Shown: positions 25,272 to 33,613 of the stretch, piece by piece
Layout of the letters: each line of letters opens with the position of its first letter
How positions within the stretch are numbered: position 1 is the stretch's first letter
Assembly: GCA_937960895.1 (NCBI GenBank)
Contig: CALCJD010000095.1
Location: forward strand, 1 to 64,000
Direction of reading: 5' to 3'
DNA length: 64,000 nucleotides
Source: an uncultured Spartobacteria bacterium
GTDB taxonomy: Bacteria > Verrucomicrobiota > Verrucomicrobiia > Chthoniobacterales > Terrimicrobiaceae
Notes under the pieces: generated by a model
What the model saw: only the letters and a program-made list of their open reading frames with translations
Database searches by the model: none
What the model was told of the DNA's origin: nothing
Translations under genes and position numbers: made by a program

Positions 25272-26062
25272 TTGAGGGAAAAGCTTCGCTGGGCGATCTG
25301 CAATGCGGAAACCGCCGGCCGGGGAATGCCGCCCAACTCTCCCGCCGAGACCGCCTTCGTCCACGCTTCCAGGGGCGTCTCGCCGACGGTCGGCGACGGA
25401 AGCAACGCCCCGATCTCCGCGGCCCCTGGCAGGCGCAGCGACTGGGAATCCAGGGCGGCCACCGCCACAATGAGGCCGACCACGCGCGACGGGGCATCCG
25501 CCGGATGAAGGGGAAGTCCGACAAACCCGTCCGGGATGGCCCGGCCAAAAAGGGAGCCCGTTCCCGCCTGCGTCACCGGCACCACATCGCCGTTTTCCAG
25601 CACCGCAACAGCTTCAAACCGCAGAATACCCGGCGCAATGACCGACGGGTCGGGTGAGGACGCCGCGCCGACGATCCGGTTGACCAGGTCGCTCTGCTCC
25701 CAGGTCACCTCCGCCCCGCGGCGAACCAACTCCCCGTTTTCCAGCCGGTAAACCACCGCCATGTTGCGGAAGCCCGCCACCCCGGAGGGGCCCCGGGTCT
25801 GGGTGAGAAAGGCCAGTTCGGTGTTGGAAGCCGTCGTTTTGGCAAAAAGCGTCAGCCCGTTTTCCGCAGCCAGTCCCTCAAGGTCCACGGCAAGCGCGTC
25901 CAGCACCGCCCGCGCGCGCTGCGTGGCATCCATCTGCTGCGTCACCGTCCGCGTGGTCTGGAGGGTGTGACTGGCGATCTGCGAGAGCAGAATCAACACC
26001 AGGGCAAACACCGCAACGGCGGCCAGCAATTCGATGAGAGTGAATCCGCGACGGTCCGGCAT
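25268..26062 (-). CDS. Verru_Chthon cassette protein C (pseudopilin)
   Basis: The 264-residue type IV pseudopilin has a prepilin-peptidase site at Gly6/Phe7 (GFTLIE, with Glu11 as the +5 Glu), a hydrophobic helix (7-27), and a globular C-terminal domain. Placement between B and A identifies it as cassette protein C. It would be processed by a prepilin peptidase (not in the window) and assembled in the envelope. It ends in ATGA overlap with gene A and begins 21 bp after gene B. Confidence 0.85.
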   Translation of the reverse strand: MPDRRGFTLIELLAAVAVFALVLILLSQIASHTLQTTRTVTQQMDATQRARAVLDALAVDLEGLAAENGLTLFAKTTASNTELAFLTQTRGPSGVAGFRNMAVVYRLENGELVRRGAEVTWEQSDLVNRIVGAASSPDPSVIAPGILRFEAVAVLENGDVVPVTQAGTGSLFGRAIPDGFVGLPLHPADAPSRVVGLIVAVAALDSQSLRLPGAAEIGALLPSPTVGETPLEAWTKAVSAGELGGIPRPAVSALQIAQRSFSLK

Positions 26063-26083
26063 TCCGATCGGGAGGGTTGCAGG

Positions 26084-26593
26084 TTATTCCGGTGACCGAA
26101 AAACGACCCAGGTGGACACGGAGCCCTGGGCGTTGACCCAACGGGACTGATCCGCGTTCCAGATCGCCGCGTTCGGCCAAGCGACGGAGACCAGGGCGGC
26201 CCGCGTCGGCGAATCGCCCTGGGCGGGTTGGATTTCCACACGCGCCACCAAATGCCGGTCCGGAACCGACGCCGATGGGAGCCCCCCGAGGTTGAGATCC
26301 TCCAGGGTGACCGACGACCCGGCCGTGTCGGTCCACGTCAGGTTGGTATACGGACTGCCCGCCGCGTATTGGGCGGGATCGGTTTTTGTGGCTGCGCGAA
26401 TCGCCTGGGCGATCTGTTCCATACACCGCGTCGCCCCCTCCTCCTGCCGGGTGACACGGACCGAAGCCAGCGCCGTGGGGAGCAGTCCGACCACCGCAAG
26501 AAGGCAGAAGGAGGCGATGCCAATGGCAAGGGCCACCTCGGCCAGGGAAAAGGCCCTGTCGAATTGGGACCGGTACGGGGAAAAATCCTTCAT
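26084..26593 (-). CDS. Verru_Chthon cassette protein B (pseudopilin)
   Basis: The 169-residue pseudopilin has a longer leader (about 14 residues). Its cleavage-type site is Ala14/Phe15 (AFSLAE, with Glu19 at +5), so the usual Gly before the cut is Ala. A hydrophobic helix and a small beta domain follow. The Ala at -1 is tolerated by some prepilin peptidases but is less common. It overlaps the end of gene D by 4 bp (ATGA). Confidence 0.82.
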   Translation of the reverse strand: MKDFSPYRSQFDRAFSLAEVALAIGIASFCLLAVVGLLPTALASVRVTRQEEGATRCMEQIAQAIRAATKTDPAQYAAGSPYTNLTWTDTAGSSVTLEDLNLGGLPSASVPDRHLVARVEIQPAQGDSPTRAALVSVAWPNAAIWNADQSRWVNAQGSVSTWVVFRSPE

Positions 26594-27294
26594 TGCAGAC
26601 GGAGAATGTCCACGGTGCCAGTCGAACCTTCCACAATCAGGGCGGCATCGTCGGCGGAAGGAGATACCGTGTTCCCCCGCATTTCCCGAAGGCTGATGTC
26701 AATCAGGCGGTCGTAACCGTCGTTCGGCCCGACGACTCCCTGAAGAAGTGCCTCACCCCGCGGCGTGAAGGTCACCGAAAGACGGTCCTGGAAACTCGTG
26801 CCCCCCACGGCAAAGGCGATCCCCGCCTGATTCGTGGCCATGCTCGCCGTGGTGCGGTTCGGCGGCAGAAGGCTGCGGGTGTCGTCTTTCAGCGAGTTCC
26901 AGTCGGAAAGGGCCACGCCCCGGACCTTCACCACGCGGGTCAGGGCCGAAAGATTGGCGGAGTTGGTATTGGATCCACTGCCGTCCAGGGAGCAAACCGC
27001 CGCCGCATGGATCTCCGGGAAACCCGACACATTGGTCGACTGAAAACCCACCCACACATACGTCTGCCGCGCCACCGCCTCATTGCGGGCCAGTTCCAGC
27101 AGTCCGGCAATTTCGTAGGCCCCCTGCGTCATCGTCCGCGACCGGGTCAGCGCGTGAAAGGCCGGACTGGTGCACACCGCCAGGAGTCCCAGCACGGAAA
27201 TCGTGACGAGCATTTCCACCAACGAAAATCCCCGCACGCGGACGCATCGCATCATTCGCTCGGAAACGGACAGGGTGGTGCGGGGGAGCTTCAT
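26590..27294 (-). CDS. Verru_Chthon cassette protein D (pseudopilin, first gene)
   Basis: The 234-residue pseudopilin has a long basic leader and a cleavage site at Gly22/Phe23 (GFSLVE, with Glu27 at +5), then a hydrophobic helix and a GspH-like beta domain. It is the first gene of the D-B-C-A cassette. Its promoter should lie in the 260 bp up to tRNA-Leu, where the TGAACGAATTCAGT site occurs. The 22-residue leader is long, and shorter in-frame Met codons (14 and 15) are possible starts. Confidence 0.85.
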   Translation of the reverse strand: MKLPRTTLSVSERMMRCVRVRGFSLVEMLVTISVLGLLAVCTSPAFHALTRSRTMTQGAYEIAGLLELARNEAVARQTYVWVGFQSTNVSGFPEIHAAAVCSLDGSGSNTNSANLSALTRVVKVRGVALSDWNSLKDDTRSLLPPNRTTASMATNQAGIAFAVGGTSFQDRLSVTFTPRGEALLQGVVGPNDGYDRLIDISLREMRGNTVSPSADDAALIVEGSTGTVDILRLQ

Positions 27295-27433
27295 CGGAAT
27301 CGGTGGAAATTACTTCGATCAAGGGAGACTCTGGCAGGGATCGCCTTCTACAAGCCGGGGAAAACGATCTCGCAACAGAGAAACTCCACGGCCGAAGCAT
27401 AACCGAATTCCTTCCCGGACCAAATGCCGGCTC

Positions 27434-27453
27434 ACTGAATTCGTTCAGTAAAA
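27434..27453. promoter_or_regulatory. Palindromic motif upstream of pseudopilin cassette
   Basis: ACTGAATTCGTTCAGT (27434-27449) has 6-bp arms around TTCG, followed by AAAAC. On the minus strand it reads GTTTTACTGAACGAATTCAGT. It is a near-copy of the site before the PEP-CTERM gene. As RNA on the plus strand it would also be a UUCG tetraloop hairpin, but it is not followed by a T-run, so a DNA-binding site is more likely. Confidence 0.4.
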
Positions 27454-27527
27454 CGGGAGGACCTCCGAAGCCTCGGGGCCGCCCGGCGGGAGGCCGGCCC
27501 GGAACCCCTCAACCGTCCGCTGAGTCT

Positions 27528-27544
27528 CCTTCGGGCTCCGAAGG
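27528..27544 (-). terminator. Small hairpin just downstream of tRNA-Leu
   Basis: CCTTCGG (27528-27534) and CCGAAGG (27538-27544) form a 7-bp stem with a 3-base loop, starting 10 bases after the tRNA 3' end on the minus strand. There is no T-tract, so it could be a processing or termination signal. Confidence 0.3.
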
Positions 27545-27554
27545 GGAGGGAATT

Positions 27555-27636
27555 TACCGGTGGAGGGGCTCGAACCCACACTCCCGAAGGAACGCGATTT
27601 TGAGTCGCGCGCGTCTGCCAATTCCGCCACACCGGC
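27555..27636 (-). tRNA. tRNA-Leu (anticodon CAA)
   Basis: The 82-base RNA folds as a class II tRNA. The acceptor GCCGGTG pairs with CACCGGT (with one G-U), the D-arm is GCGGAATTGGCAGAC, and the anticodon stem CGCGA/TCGCG encloses loop CTCAAAA with anticodon CAA. A long variable arm (TTCC-TTCG-GGAG) and TTCGAGC in the T-loop follow. The discriminator is A and the 3' CCA is not encoded. The T-stem has one T-T mismatch. The anticodon reads UUG. Confidence 0.95.
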
Positions 27637-27699
27637 TTCGAGGAGAAGCCCAATGTTGCAGCATTTGGTTCTCCGCACAAAGCGAAAAAGGCGGGAATT

Positions 27700-28221
27700 T
27701 CAGGGTTTGAACGCCTTGGGAGGACCGAGGATTTCGGCGAGGATGATGGCTTTCCGCAACGAGGCGGGAGTGGACAGCAACTCGCGCACCCGCGGGGCTT
27801 CCGGAGCGGTCACCGTGGGGGCGGGCTCCCGGACGGCCGGGGCGATCCGCGACACCGCGGGCATGGCGGGAACGGGAGTCTGCGGGATTTCCGTCCTCGG
27901 GATCGGAGGGGGCCGCAGGACGGGCGGCGGCGTCTGCACGGCCGACTCAGGGACCGTTTCCTCCCGCCGGACCGGAACCGGGGGCGGTTCGGAATCGACC
28001 GGCAATCCCAGGGCTTCCATCAGCCGCCGCATGGATTCCTCGGGATTCGCGGGGGCTTCCGGAACCTCCTCGCGTGCGGATTCCGGCAATTCCTCCGGGG
28101 CTTCCCCGCGCTGCTGCATGCGCTCGAGTTTTCGCCGTTCCCGGAGCTCGGCGGATTTCTGGATCAGCCAATTGATGAAGCTGATCAGAGCAATGATCAG
28201 GATGAGAACGAGCTGATCCAT
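27700..28221 (-). CDS. Membrane-anchored Pro-rich protein of unknown function
   Basis: The 173-residue protein has one N-terminal membrane helix (about 3-20), a charged helical stretch (21-45) and a long Pro/Glu-rich linker. It ends in a short conserved-looking motif, LRKAIILAEILGPPKAF. Proteins of this design occur in Verrucomicrobiota and Planctomycetota without known role. It lies 64 bp downstream of floA on the same strand and may belong to that membrane-domain operon. I do not recognise a named family. Confidence 0.65.
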   Translation of the reverse strand: MDQLVLILIIALISFINWLIQKSAELRERRKLERMQQRGEAPEELPESAREEVPEAPANPEESMRRLMEALGLPVDSEPPPVPVRREETVPESAVQTPPPVLRPPPIPRTEIPQTPVPAMPAVSRIAPAVREPAPTVTAPEAPRVRELLSTPASLRKAIILAEILGPPKAFKP

Positions 28222-28285
28222 TGGCTAATCCCGGTTCATGAATGAAGGTGCGCGGCGGTCCGACGCCCGACGGCGGCGCCGCCCG

Positions 28286-29302
28286 TCAGCCCTGCGAGCC
28301 TCCCTTTTCCGCCCCGGCGATGGCTTCGCGCATGGAGGTGTCGGACTGCAAATTTTTCATGCGGATGTAATCCATGATGCCAAGGTTGCCGCTGCGGAAA
28401 GCCTCGGCCATGGCGAGCGGAACCTGGGCCTCGGCCTCGACCACCTTGGCGCGCATTTCCTGGGTGCGGGCCTTCATTTCCTGTTCGCTGGCGACGGCGG
28501 CGGCGCGGCGCATTTCGGCCTTCGCTTGGGCAACCACCTTGTCCGCCTCCGCCTGCTGGGCCTGCAGGTTGGCGCCGACGTTTTCGCCGATGTCCACGTC
28601 GGCAATATCCACGGAAAGAATTTCAAACGCGGTGCCGCTGTCGAGTCCCTTGGCCAGGACGGTCTTGGAGATGCGGTCCGGGTTTTCCAGCACGTCCTTG
28701 TAGGAAACGGCCGAGCCGATGGAGGTGACGATGCCCTCGCCGACGCGGGCGATGATGGTTTCCTCGGTGGCGCCGCCGACAAAACGGTCGAGGTTCGAGC
28801 GGACGGTCACGCGGGCGCGCACCTTGACGCCGATGCCATCCCGGGCCACCGCATCGATGGTGGTCTTTCCGGAGGCCGGATTCGGACAGTCGATCACCTT
28901 GGGATTGATGCTGGTGCGGACGGCTTCCAGCACGGTTTTGCTGGTGCCCTTGATGGCGAGGTCGATGGCGCAGGCGCGGTTGAAGTCGAGCGCAATGCCG
29001 GCCTTGTCGGCCGCAATGAGGGCGAGAACCACGTGGGTGACATTGCCGCCGGCGAGATAGTGCCCCTCAAGGGCATCCGTGCTCACGTCCAGGCCCGCCC
29101 GGATGGCGGTAATGCGGCTGTCCACGATCAGTCCCACCGGCACCCGGCGCAGGCGCATGCCGATGAGCCGGGAAAACCCGACCGGTGCTCCCGCCAGCTT
29201 GGCACGCAGCCAGACCCCGAAGAAATTGATGATGACGATGAAGAAAACGAGGCCGATGACGGCCACGATTCCCAATAGACCGAAGGTGATGAGAGTCCCC
29301 AT
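28286..29302 (-). CDS. floA: Flotillin-like protein FloA (SPFH family)
   Basis: The 338-residue protein has an N-terminal membrane segment (about 5-32), an SPFH domain (about 40-220) and an Ala/Glu/Lys-rich coiled region (about 225-290). This matches the FloA/YqfA bacterial flotillins of about 330 residues, scaffold proteins of ordered membrane domains. Recognisable stretches are RLRRVPVGLIVDSRI and SINPKVIDCPNP. It follows the NfeD gene by 46 bp, the usual partner in this order. Confidence 0.93.
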   Translation of the reverse strand: MGTLITFGLLGIVAVIGLVFFIVIINFFGVWLRAKLAGAPVGFSRLIGMRLRRVPVGLIVDSRITAIRAGLDVSTDALEGHYLAGGNVTHVVLALIAADKAGIALDFNRACAIDLAIKGTSKTVLEAVRTSINPKVIDCPNPASGKTTIDAVARDGIGVKVRARVTVRSNLDRFVGGATEETIIARVGEGIVTSIGSAVSYKDVLENPDRISKTVLAKGLDSGTAFEILSVDIADVDIGENVGANLQAQQAEADKVVAQAKAEMRRAAAVASEQEMKARTQEMRAKVVEAEAQVPLAMAEAFRSGNLGIMDYIRMKNLQSDTSMREAIAGAEKGGSQG

Positions 29303-29348
29303 GGCAACAGGATTTGGCCCGCTACCTTACCCTTGCTTCGGGAATCGG

Positions 29349-29822
29349 CTACACCTTTTTTCGCACAAGGACGCGCAAGCCCTCCTCCCGGACCACCACC
29401 ACCGGCTCCCCGGGCTGGACAAAATCCCCTTCCGAAACCACATCCACCTTGCGTCCTTCGATGACCGCCGTGCCGGCCGGTCGCAGGGCGGTGAGCGCCC
29501 GGCCCTCCTTTCCGAGCAGCCGGGCCGCCGACGTTCCCTGCCGCCCCGCAGGCGACGGAGGATGCAGCGTGATGCGTCGTCCGAGGGACGTGTGGGGAAA
29601 GGCAAACATCCAGACCACCAGCCCCACGCCGGTCAGTACGGCCAGGGCGACCGCAACGAGCGTGCCCCCGAAAAATCCATAGGCGCCGAACGCCACCACC
29701 GCCGCAGCGACCAGACACAACCCGCCCAGCAGTCCGAGAATCAGACCCGGGACAAAAACCTCCGCCGCCAGCAGGAGAAATCCCACCAGGCTGAGAAGGA
29801 GAATCGATTCAAACGCGCCCAT
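29349..29822 (-). CDS. NfeD-like membrane protein
   Basis: The 157-residue protein has three to four membrane helices in its first 75 residues (LLLAAEVFVPG, GLLGGLCLVAAAVVAFGAYGF and others). A soluble OB-fold-like end of the NfeD type follows (GKEGRALTALRPAGTAVIEG...VVSEGDFVQPGEPVVVV). NfeD proteins act with flotillins in membrane organisation and quality control. The ATG at 29822 was chosen over a TTG one codon upstream. It begins 4 bp after the stop of the exported protein gene. Confidence 0.88.
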   Translation of the reverse strand: MGAFESILLLSLVGFLLLAAEVFVPGLILGLLGGLCLVAAAVVAFGAYGFFGGTLVAVALAVLTGVGLVVWMFAFPHTSLGRRITLHPPSPAGRQGTSAARLLGKEGRALTALRPAGTAVIEGRKVDVVSEGDFVQPGEPVVVVREEGLRVLVRKKV

Positions 29823-29826
29823 CAAA

Positions 29827-30552
29827 TCATTCGTCCTGGGGACCGATGGTGCGTTCGCCGGTCAAAACCTCCTGCACCGTGCCGACGGCGCGCAGGGTCG
29901 CATCCCTCACCTTGAGGGCGGTGCGCTCCACGGTGCCGCCGACGGCGCCGATCACCCCGCCGATTCTCCGCTCGACACTGGAAACCTCCTCCTCCACGTC
30001 CTCCTCGACATCCTGCCGGACAACGGCGGAGGACGGACGCAACGGCGCAATGATGGAACCATCCTCGGCCGAAATCTGCATCGAACCGACCTGGGCGCCC
30101 ATGTTGTCGTAAAGGCGCAGGATCCACATCGGGGCGCCGGTGACATTGTTGGTGCGCAGCGTGTAATCGAGCCAGTTGAAGCCGATGCGCCGGTTGGCAG
30201 CCTGGCGGTTGGCGATGTCAAACGCGCGGTCGGAATCAATCTTGAAACGGGCCAGATTGATGGGACGCGCCCCGGCCACGCCGGGATATCCCCGAAGCGG
30301 GGTGCGTTCGGAAACAATCACGTCGCCCGAAGTCACAACCTCCTTCACCCCGCCGCGGGCGCCGGGATCGCTGTAAATCACCTTCCATTCCGAAGGACGC
30401 GGCTCGCCCCGCTCACCGATCACCTCCACCAGCGCCGCCGGAGGACGGACAACCTTCTGCGCGGTATTGATCGCCAGATGGGCCGGACCGCCGTCCGCCC
30501 GCACGGGCGAAACCGCCGCGAGGAAAGAAAGGAAAACGAGGATTCGTTTCAT
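29827..30552 (-). CDS. Exported protein upstream of nfeD-floA, unknown function
   Basis: The 241-residue protein has a signal peptide ending near VRADG (residue 20). A globular domain (about 30-165) contains NWLDYTLRTNNVTGAPMWIL, and an acidic coiled segment (EEDVEEEVSSVERR, about 183-196) leads to an amphipathic end. I do not recognise the family. Its tight spacing to nfeD and floA suggests a shared envelope role. Confidence 0.6.
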   Translation of the reverse strand: MKRILVFLSFLAAVSPVRADGGPAHLAINTAQKVVRPPAALVEVIGERGEPRPSEWKVIYSDPGARGGVKEVVTSGDVIVSERTPLRGYPGVAGARPINLARFKIDSDRAFDIANRQAANRRIGFNWLDYTLRTNNVTGAPMWILRLYDNMGAQVGSMQISAEDGSIIAPLRPSSAVVRQDVEEDVEEEVSSVERRIGGVIGAVGGTVERTALKVRDATLRAVGTVQEVLTGERTIGPQDE

Positions 30553-30640
30553 CGGCGCAAATGATCATGCAGGAGCGGCGGATTTTCCACGGAATTTTCC
30601 GCCTTTTCCCGGAAGGTCCCTTCCCGTCGGCGCTCCCGCG

Positions 30641-31177
30641 TCAGGGCTGAGTCACCTTGATGTCCCGGATGGAGATGGTTCTGCCGGGCCGGGCCAGATT
30701 GCCCCACTGGAGGCCGAGGGTCGCGGGTTCGCCGTCCTTGACGGTGAATTCCACCACATATTCCTTCCAGTCCCCGTCCAGGGTGAAGAACTTGCTGGCC
30801 AGAACCTCGCGTCCGGAAGGATCCGCGACCCGCACACTGATCGTGCAGTCGCCCGGCTCCGCCCTGGCCAGGAAGCTCAGCACATTTTCTCCGGGAACCG
30901 CCGACGGAATTTCCGCTCTCAGCTTGCTGCGCCAGGCTTCCATGGCCTCATCGGGAAACTGGAGGCGAAGCACCGGGATTTTGTCGGGTTCCTCGGTGAC
31001 AACTTCCGCCCGGGCTCCCCGGTCGGCGGGAACGGTGACCTTCAGGGACGCCAGGTCGATGACCTGTTCCCCCGCCCGTGCCGATTCCCCGCCGAAACAC
31101 AACGTAAAAAAGGCCGCAAGGACCAGGGGACGGCACCGCAGAAAAGCCCCCGCAGGGCGAAAAGGGAATCTTGCCAT
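30641..31177 (-). CDS. Exported protein with carbohydrate-binding-module-like domain
   Basis: The 178-residue protein has a leader and signal peptide ending near ESARAG (about 36). The beta domain that follows has the pattern KFFTLDGDWKEYVVEFTV near residues 130-150, the hallmark of CBM4/9-type and related jelly-roll modules. No catalytic part is present. A very strong AAGGAGGG site lies directly before the ATG, with short spacing. Ligand binding is inferred from the fold only. Confidence 0.6.
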   Translation of the reverse strand: MARFPFRPAGAFLRCRPLVLAAFFTLCFGGESARAGEQVIDLASLKVTVPADRGARAEVVTEEPDKIPVLRLQFPDEAMEAWRSKLRAEIPSAVPGENVLSFLARAEPGDCTISVRVADPSGREVLASKFFTLDGDWKEYVVEFTVKDGEPATLGLQWGNLARPGRTISIRDIKVTQP

Positions 31178-31447
31178 TCCCTCCTTTTTAACACGCCGGG
31201 ATTCCCGCCGCCAGCTTCAATCCGGACGCCGTGGGGATATGACCCATGGACCCATAGAACCTATTCAAGACCCACAGGTCCCATCCCCCCGGGCGACGCG
31301 GCACAAAATTCCCGGGAGGCTTTTTATGCGCGTCGGTTTGGCCGTGATCCGGATGAAACCTCCGTCTCCCCCGGGTACCCCGCCCGCCGCGGCTCGCGCC
31401 GGAAAATCCCGCTGGCTTCGCCGGGAGGAAGATGAGAAAATTCCCCG

Positions 31448-32725
31448 ATGCCTGCGGAAGTCGAATCGCTTCGCAAATCCCTCCAGATCTACAAGGGTCT
31501 GGTGGAGGTGAGCGGGCTCATCAACTCCATCACCGATTACAACGAACTTCTGCGGGCCATTCTCGACGTGGCCCGGCGGGTGGTCCTCGCGGAAGCGGCG
31601 TCCCTGTTTTTCGTCGACGACACGGGCGATCTCAACCTGGCCATCGCCTCATTTTGCGAGGGACAGTTTGCCGAGCCCAAGATTCGCGTGCCGCGGGGCC
31701 GGGGCATTGCCGGCTGGGTGGCGGAACGCGGAGAGAGCCTTCTCATTCCCGATGCCTACGCGGACGACCGCTTCTACAAGGACGCCGACAAGCAGACCGG
31801 CTTCCGCACGCGATCGATCCTGTGCGCGCCGTTGAAATTCGAAGGCCGGGTCATCGGGGTGCTGCAGATCCTCAATCCGCGGGACAAGCCCGCCTTCGAG
31901 GAGGAGGACCTCGAGGGATTCACGGCCTACGCCAACCTCACCGCCACGGCGATTGAAAAACTGCGTTCCGTGGAGCGCATGCGCGCGCAGGAACGGGTGG
32001 AGCGCGACCTCGCAATCGCCTCCGACATCCAGCGCGAGCTGCTCTCCCGCGCCATTCCCGCCGACATCGTGGGCGCGCACTTCGCGGCCTTCAACGAAGC
32101 CGCCTCCAACGTCGGCGGGGATTTTTACAACGTCTTTGTCAAAAACCCCTACGAGATCTACTTCGCCATCGGGGATGTCTCCGGCAAGGGCATTGCGGCG
32201 GCCCTCCTCATGGCCCAGACGCTCAGCGCGATGCAGTTCGTTTTCGCCGCCACCACCAGCCCGGCCGACGCACTGGTCAAGTTGAATTCCACGCTGAATG
32301 AGCGGATTGTACGGGGAATGTTTGTCACCACCCTTGTGGGCCGGCTGACCCCCGGGTCGGGCCGCGCCGAAATTGCCAGCGCCGGACACTGCAGGCCGGT
32401 CGTGCTGCGGGCCGACGGCCGCGCCGGCGAGGTCGAAACGGAGGGCGCCCTGCCGCTGGGCATTTTGCCGAAGGTGGCCTACCGTCAGGGCAGGATCGAC
32501 CTGGCTCCCGGAGACCTGCTGATCTGCTACACGGACGGACTCTCCGAATCGCGCAACCCCGGATCGGAAATGTTCTTCGAGGAAAAGATTCTCTCCGCGC
32601 TGGACGGTCTCCCATCCGCATCCCCCCAGGACGTCATCGATCGCCTGGTGGAGGCGGAACGCGCGCATCGTGGCAACGGCCGCCGGCTTGACGACCTGAC
32701 CATTCTGGTGGGAGGCCTGACATGA
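31448..32725 (+). CDS. GAF-domain PP2C-type phosphatase (RsbU/SpoIIE-like)
   Basis: The 425-residue protein has an N-terminal GAF sensor (about 15-165, with GRGIAGWVAERGE) and a C-terminal SpoIIE/PP2C phosphatase (about 195-425). It has SNVGGDFYNVF and IGDVSGKGIAAALLMA as metal-binding Asp motifs and CYTDGLSE near the end. This is the layout of RsbU-type phosphatases that act in partner switching. It overlaps the following RsbW-like gene by 4 bp (ATGA), so the two are made together. No anti-anti-sigma (STAS) gene lies beside them. Confidence 0.88.
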   Translation: MPAEVESLRKSLQIYKGLVEVSGLINSITDYNELLRAILDVARRVVLAEAASLFFVDDTGDLNLAIASFCEGQFAEPKIRVPRGRGIAGWVAERGESLLIPDAYADDRFYKDADKQTGFRTRSILCAPLKFEGRVIGVLQILNPRDKPAFEEEDLEGFTAYANLTATAIEKLRSVERMRAQERVERDLAIASDIQRELLSRAIPADIVGAHFAAFNEAASNVGGDFYNVFVKNPYEIYFAIGDVSGKGIAAALLMAQTLSAMQFVFAATTSPADALVKLNSTLNERIVRGMFVTTLVGRLTPGSGRAEIASAGHCRPVVLRADGRAGEVETEGALPLGILPKVAYRQGRIDLAPGDLLICYTDGLSESRNPGSEMFFEEKILSALDGLPSASPQDVIDRLVEAERAHRGNGRRLDDLTILVGGLT

Positions 32726-33138
32726 AACGCAAACTCACCTTTGCAAGCGACACCTGCCAACTGGCCGAGGTGCGCCGCGAGGCCCGCGCGTTCCTGGCCG
32801 AATGCGGATTCGAAGAATGCGCCGCCGAGCTCCTGATTCTTGCGCTCGACGAGGCCTGCACAAACATCATCCGCTACGCCTATTCCCACGAATGCCATCC
32901 CATCCGCCTGCAGATGGAACGGTTGCGCGACCGCGTACGCTTCGTGCTGCGCGATTACGGAAAATCCTGCGACCCCAGCAAAATCCGCAGCCGCGCCCTG
33001 GAGGACGTCCGCCCGGGAGGAGTCGGCGTCCACATCATCAAACAGGCCTTCGACATCGTTTTGTACAATCCCCGCCCCCGCGGAACCCAGTTGATCCTCG
33101 AGAAAAAATTCGCCGGGGAACTCATGTCCCAGCCGTGA
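32722..33138 (+). CDS. RsbW-like serine kinase / anti-sigma ATP-binding protein
   Basis: The 138-residue protein is an HATPase_c_2 domain: the N-box is DEACTNIIRYAY (about 43-54) and the G1 region is DYGKSCDPSKI (about 79-89), with GGVGVHIIKQAFD later. Such GHKL kinases phosphorylate STAS proteins and hold sigma factors or other targets. GGGAGG lies 6 bp before the ATG. Together with the upstream phosphatase it forms a partner-switch pair. The target is not in this window. Confidence 0.88.
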   Translation: MKRKLTFASDTCQLAEVRREARAFLAECGFEECAAELLILALDEACTNIIRYAYSHECHPIRLQMERLRDRVRFVLRDYGKSCDPSKIRSRALEDVRPGGVGVHIIKQAFDIVLYNPRPRGTQLILEKKFAGELMSQP

Positions 33139-33181
33139 CCCGCGGGATGCGGGCCGGACGCGCCCTTCCACGGGATCCACT

Positions 33182-33613
33182 TCAATACAGGTAGTGTCGC
33201 GGCAACTGGAAGGCGTTCTCGATGTGGCGGATCTCCGGCGGCGAGGTCATCACCACCTCCACCACGTCAAACCGGAAGGTGATGTCCGGCATGTCCAGCA
33301 TCTCCAGCCAGGTCATCGCACCCCGCAGGATGAGACGCCGTTTTTTGCGGTCCACCGCGGAGAACGGACGGCCGAATTCCTCGTCGCTCCGGGTTTTCAC
33401 CTCCACGAAAACCAGTTCGTTGTGGGCCTTGTCCCGGCACACAATGTCCACCTCCCCGCCGTGCGGGGCGCGAAAATTGCGGTAAAGGATTTTGTGGCGG
33501 TGACGCCGAAGGTAGTCGACCGCCGCCTGCTCGCCCCTCCGGCCCAGCAGGAGATGGGGCGGCTCGGGGCGACGCCGTGAAAACCACCGGACCATCCGGG
33601 AAAGGACGCTCAT
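33182..33613 (-). CDS. YraN family (UPF0102) endonuclease-like protein
   Basis: The 143-residue protein shows the YraN hallmarks GRRGEQAAVDYL (about 24-35), the GGEVDIV motif and FVEVKTR, an Holliday-junction-resolvase/PD-(D/E)xK-like fold with unknown biological role. The start at 33613 was chosen because homology begins soon after. The frame remains open to 33715, but the upstream part is not family-like. It converges on the RsbW gene with 43 bp between. Confidence 0.85.
   Translation of the reverse strand: MSVLSRMVRWFSRRRPEPPHLLLGRRGEQAAVDYLRRHRHKILYRNFRAPHGGEVDIVCRDKAHNELVFVEVKTRSDEEFGRPFSAVDRKKRRLILRGAMTWLEMLDMPDITFRFDVVEVVMTSPPEIRHIENAFQLPRHYLY

Noticed and set aside
27434..27449. Rho-independent terminator
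   Set aside because: The hairpin is short and has no following T-run on either strand; its similarity to the site at 21300 fits a protein-binding site better.
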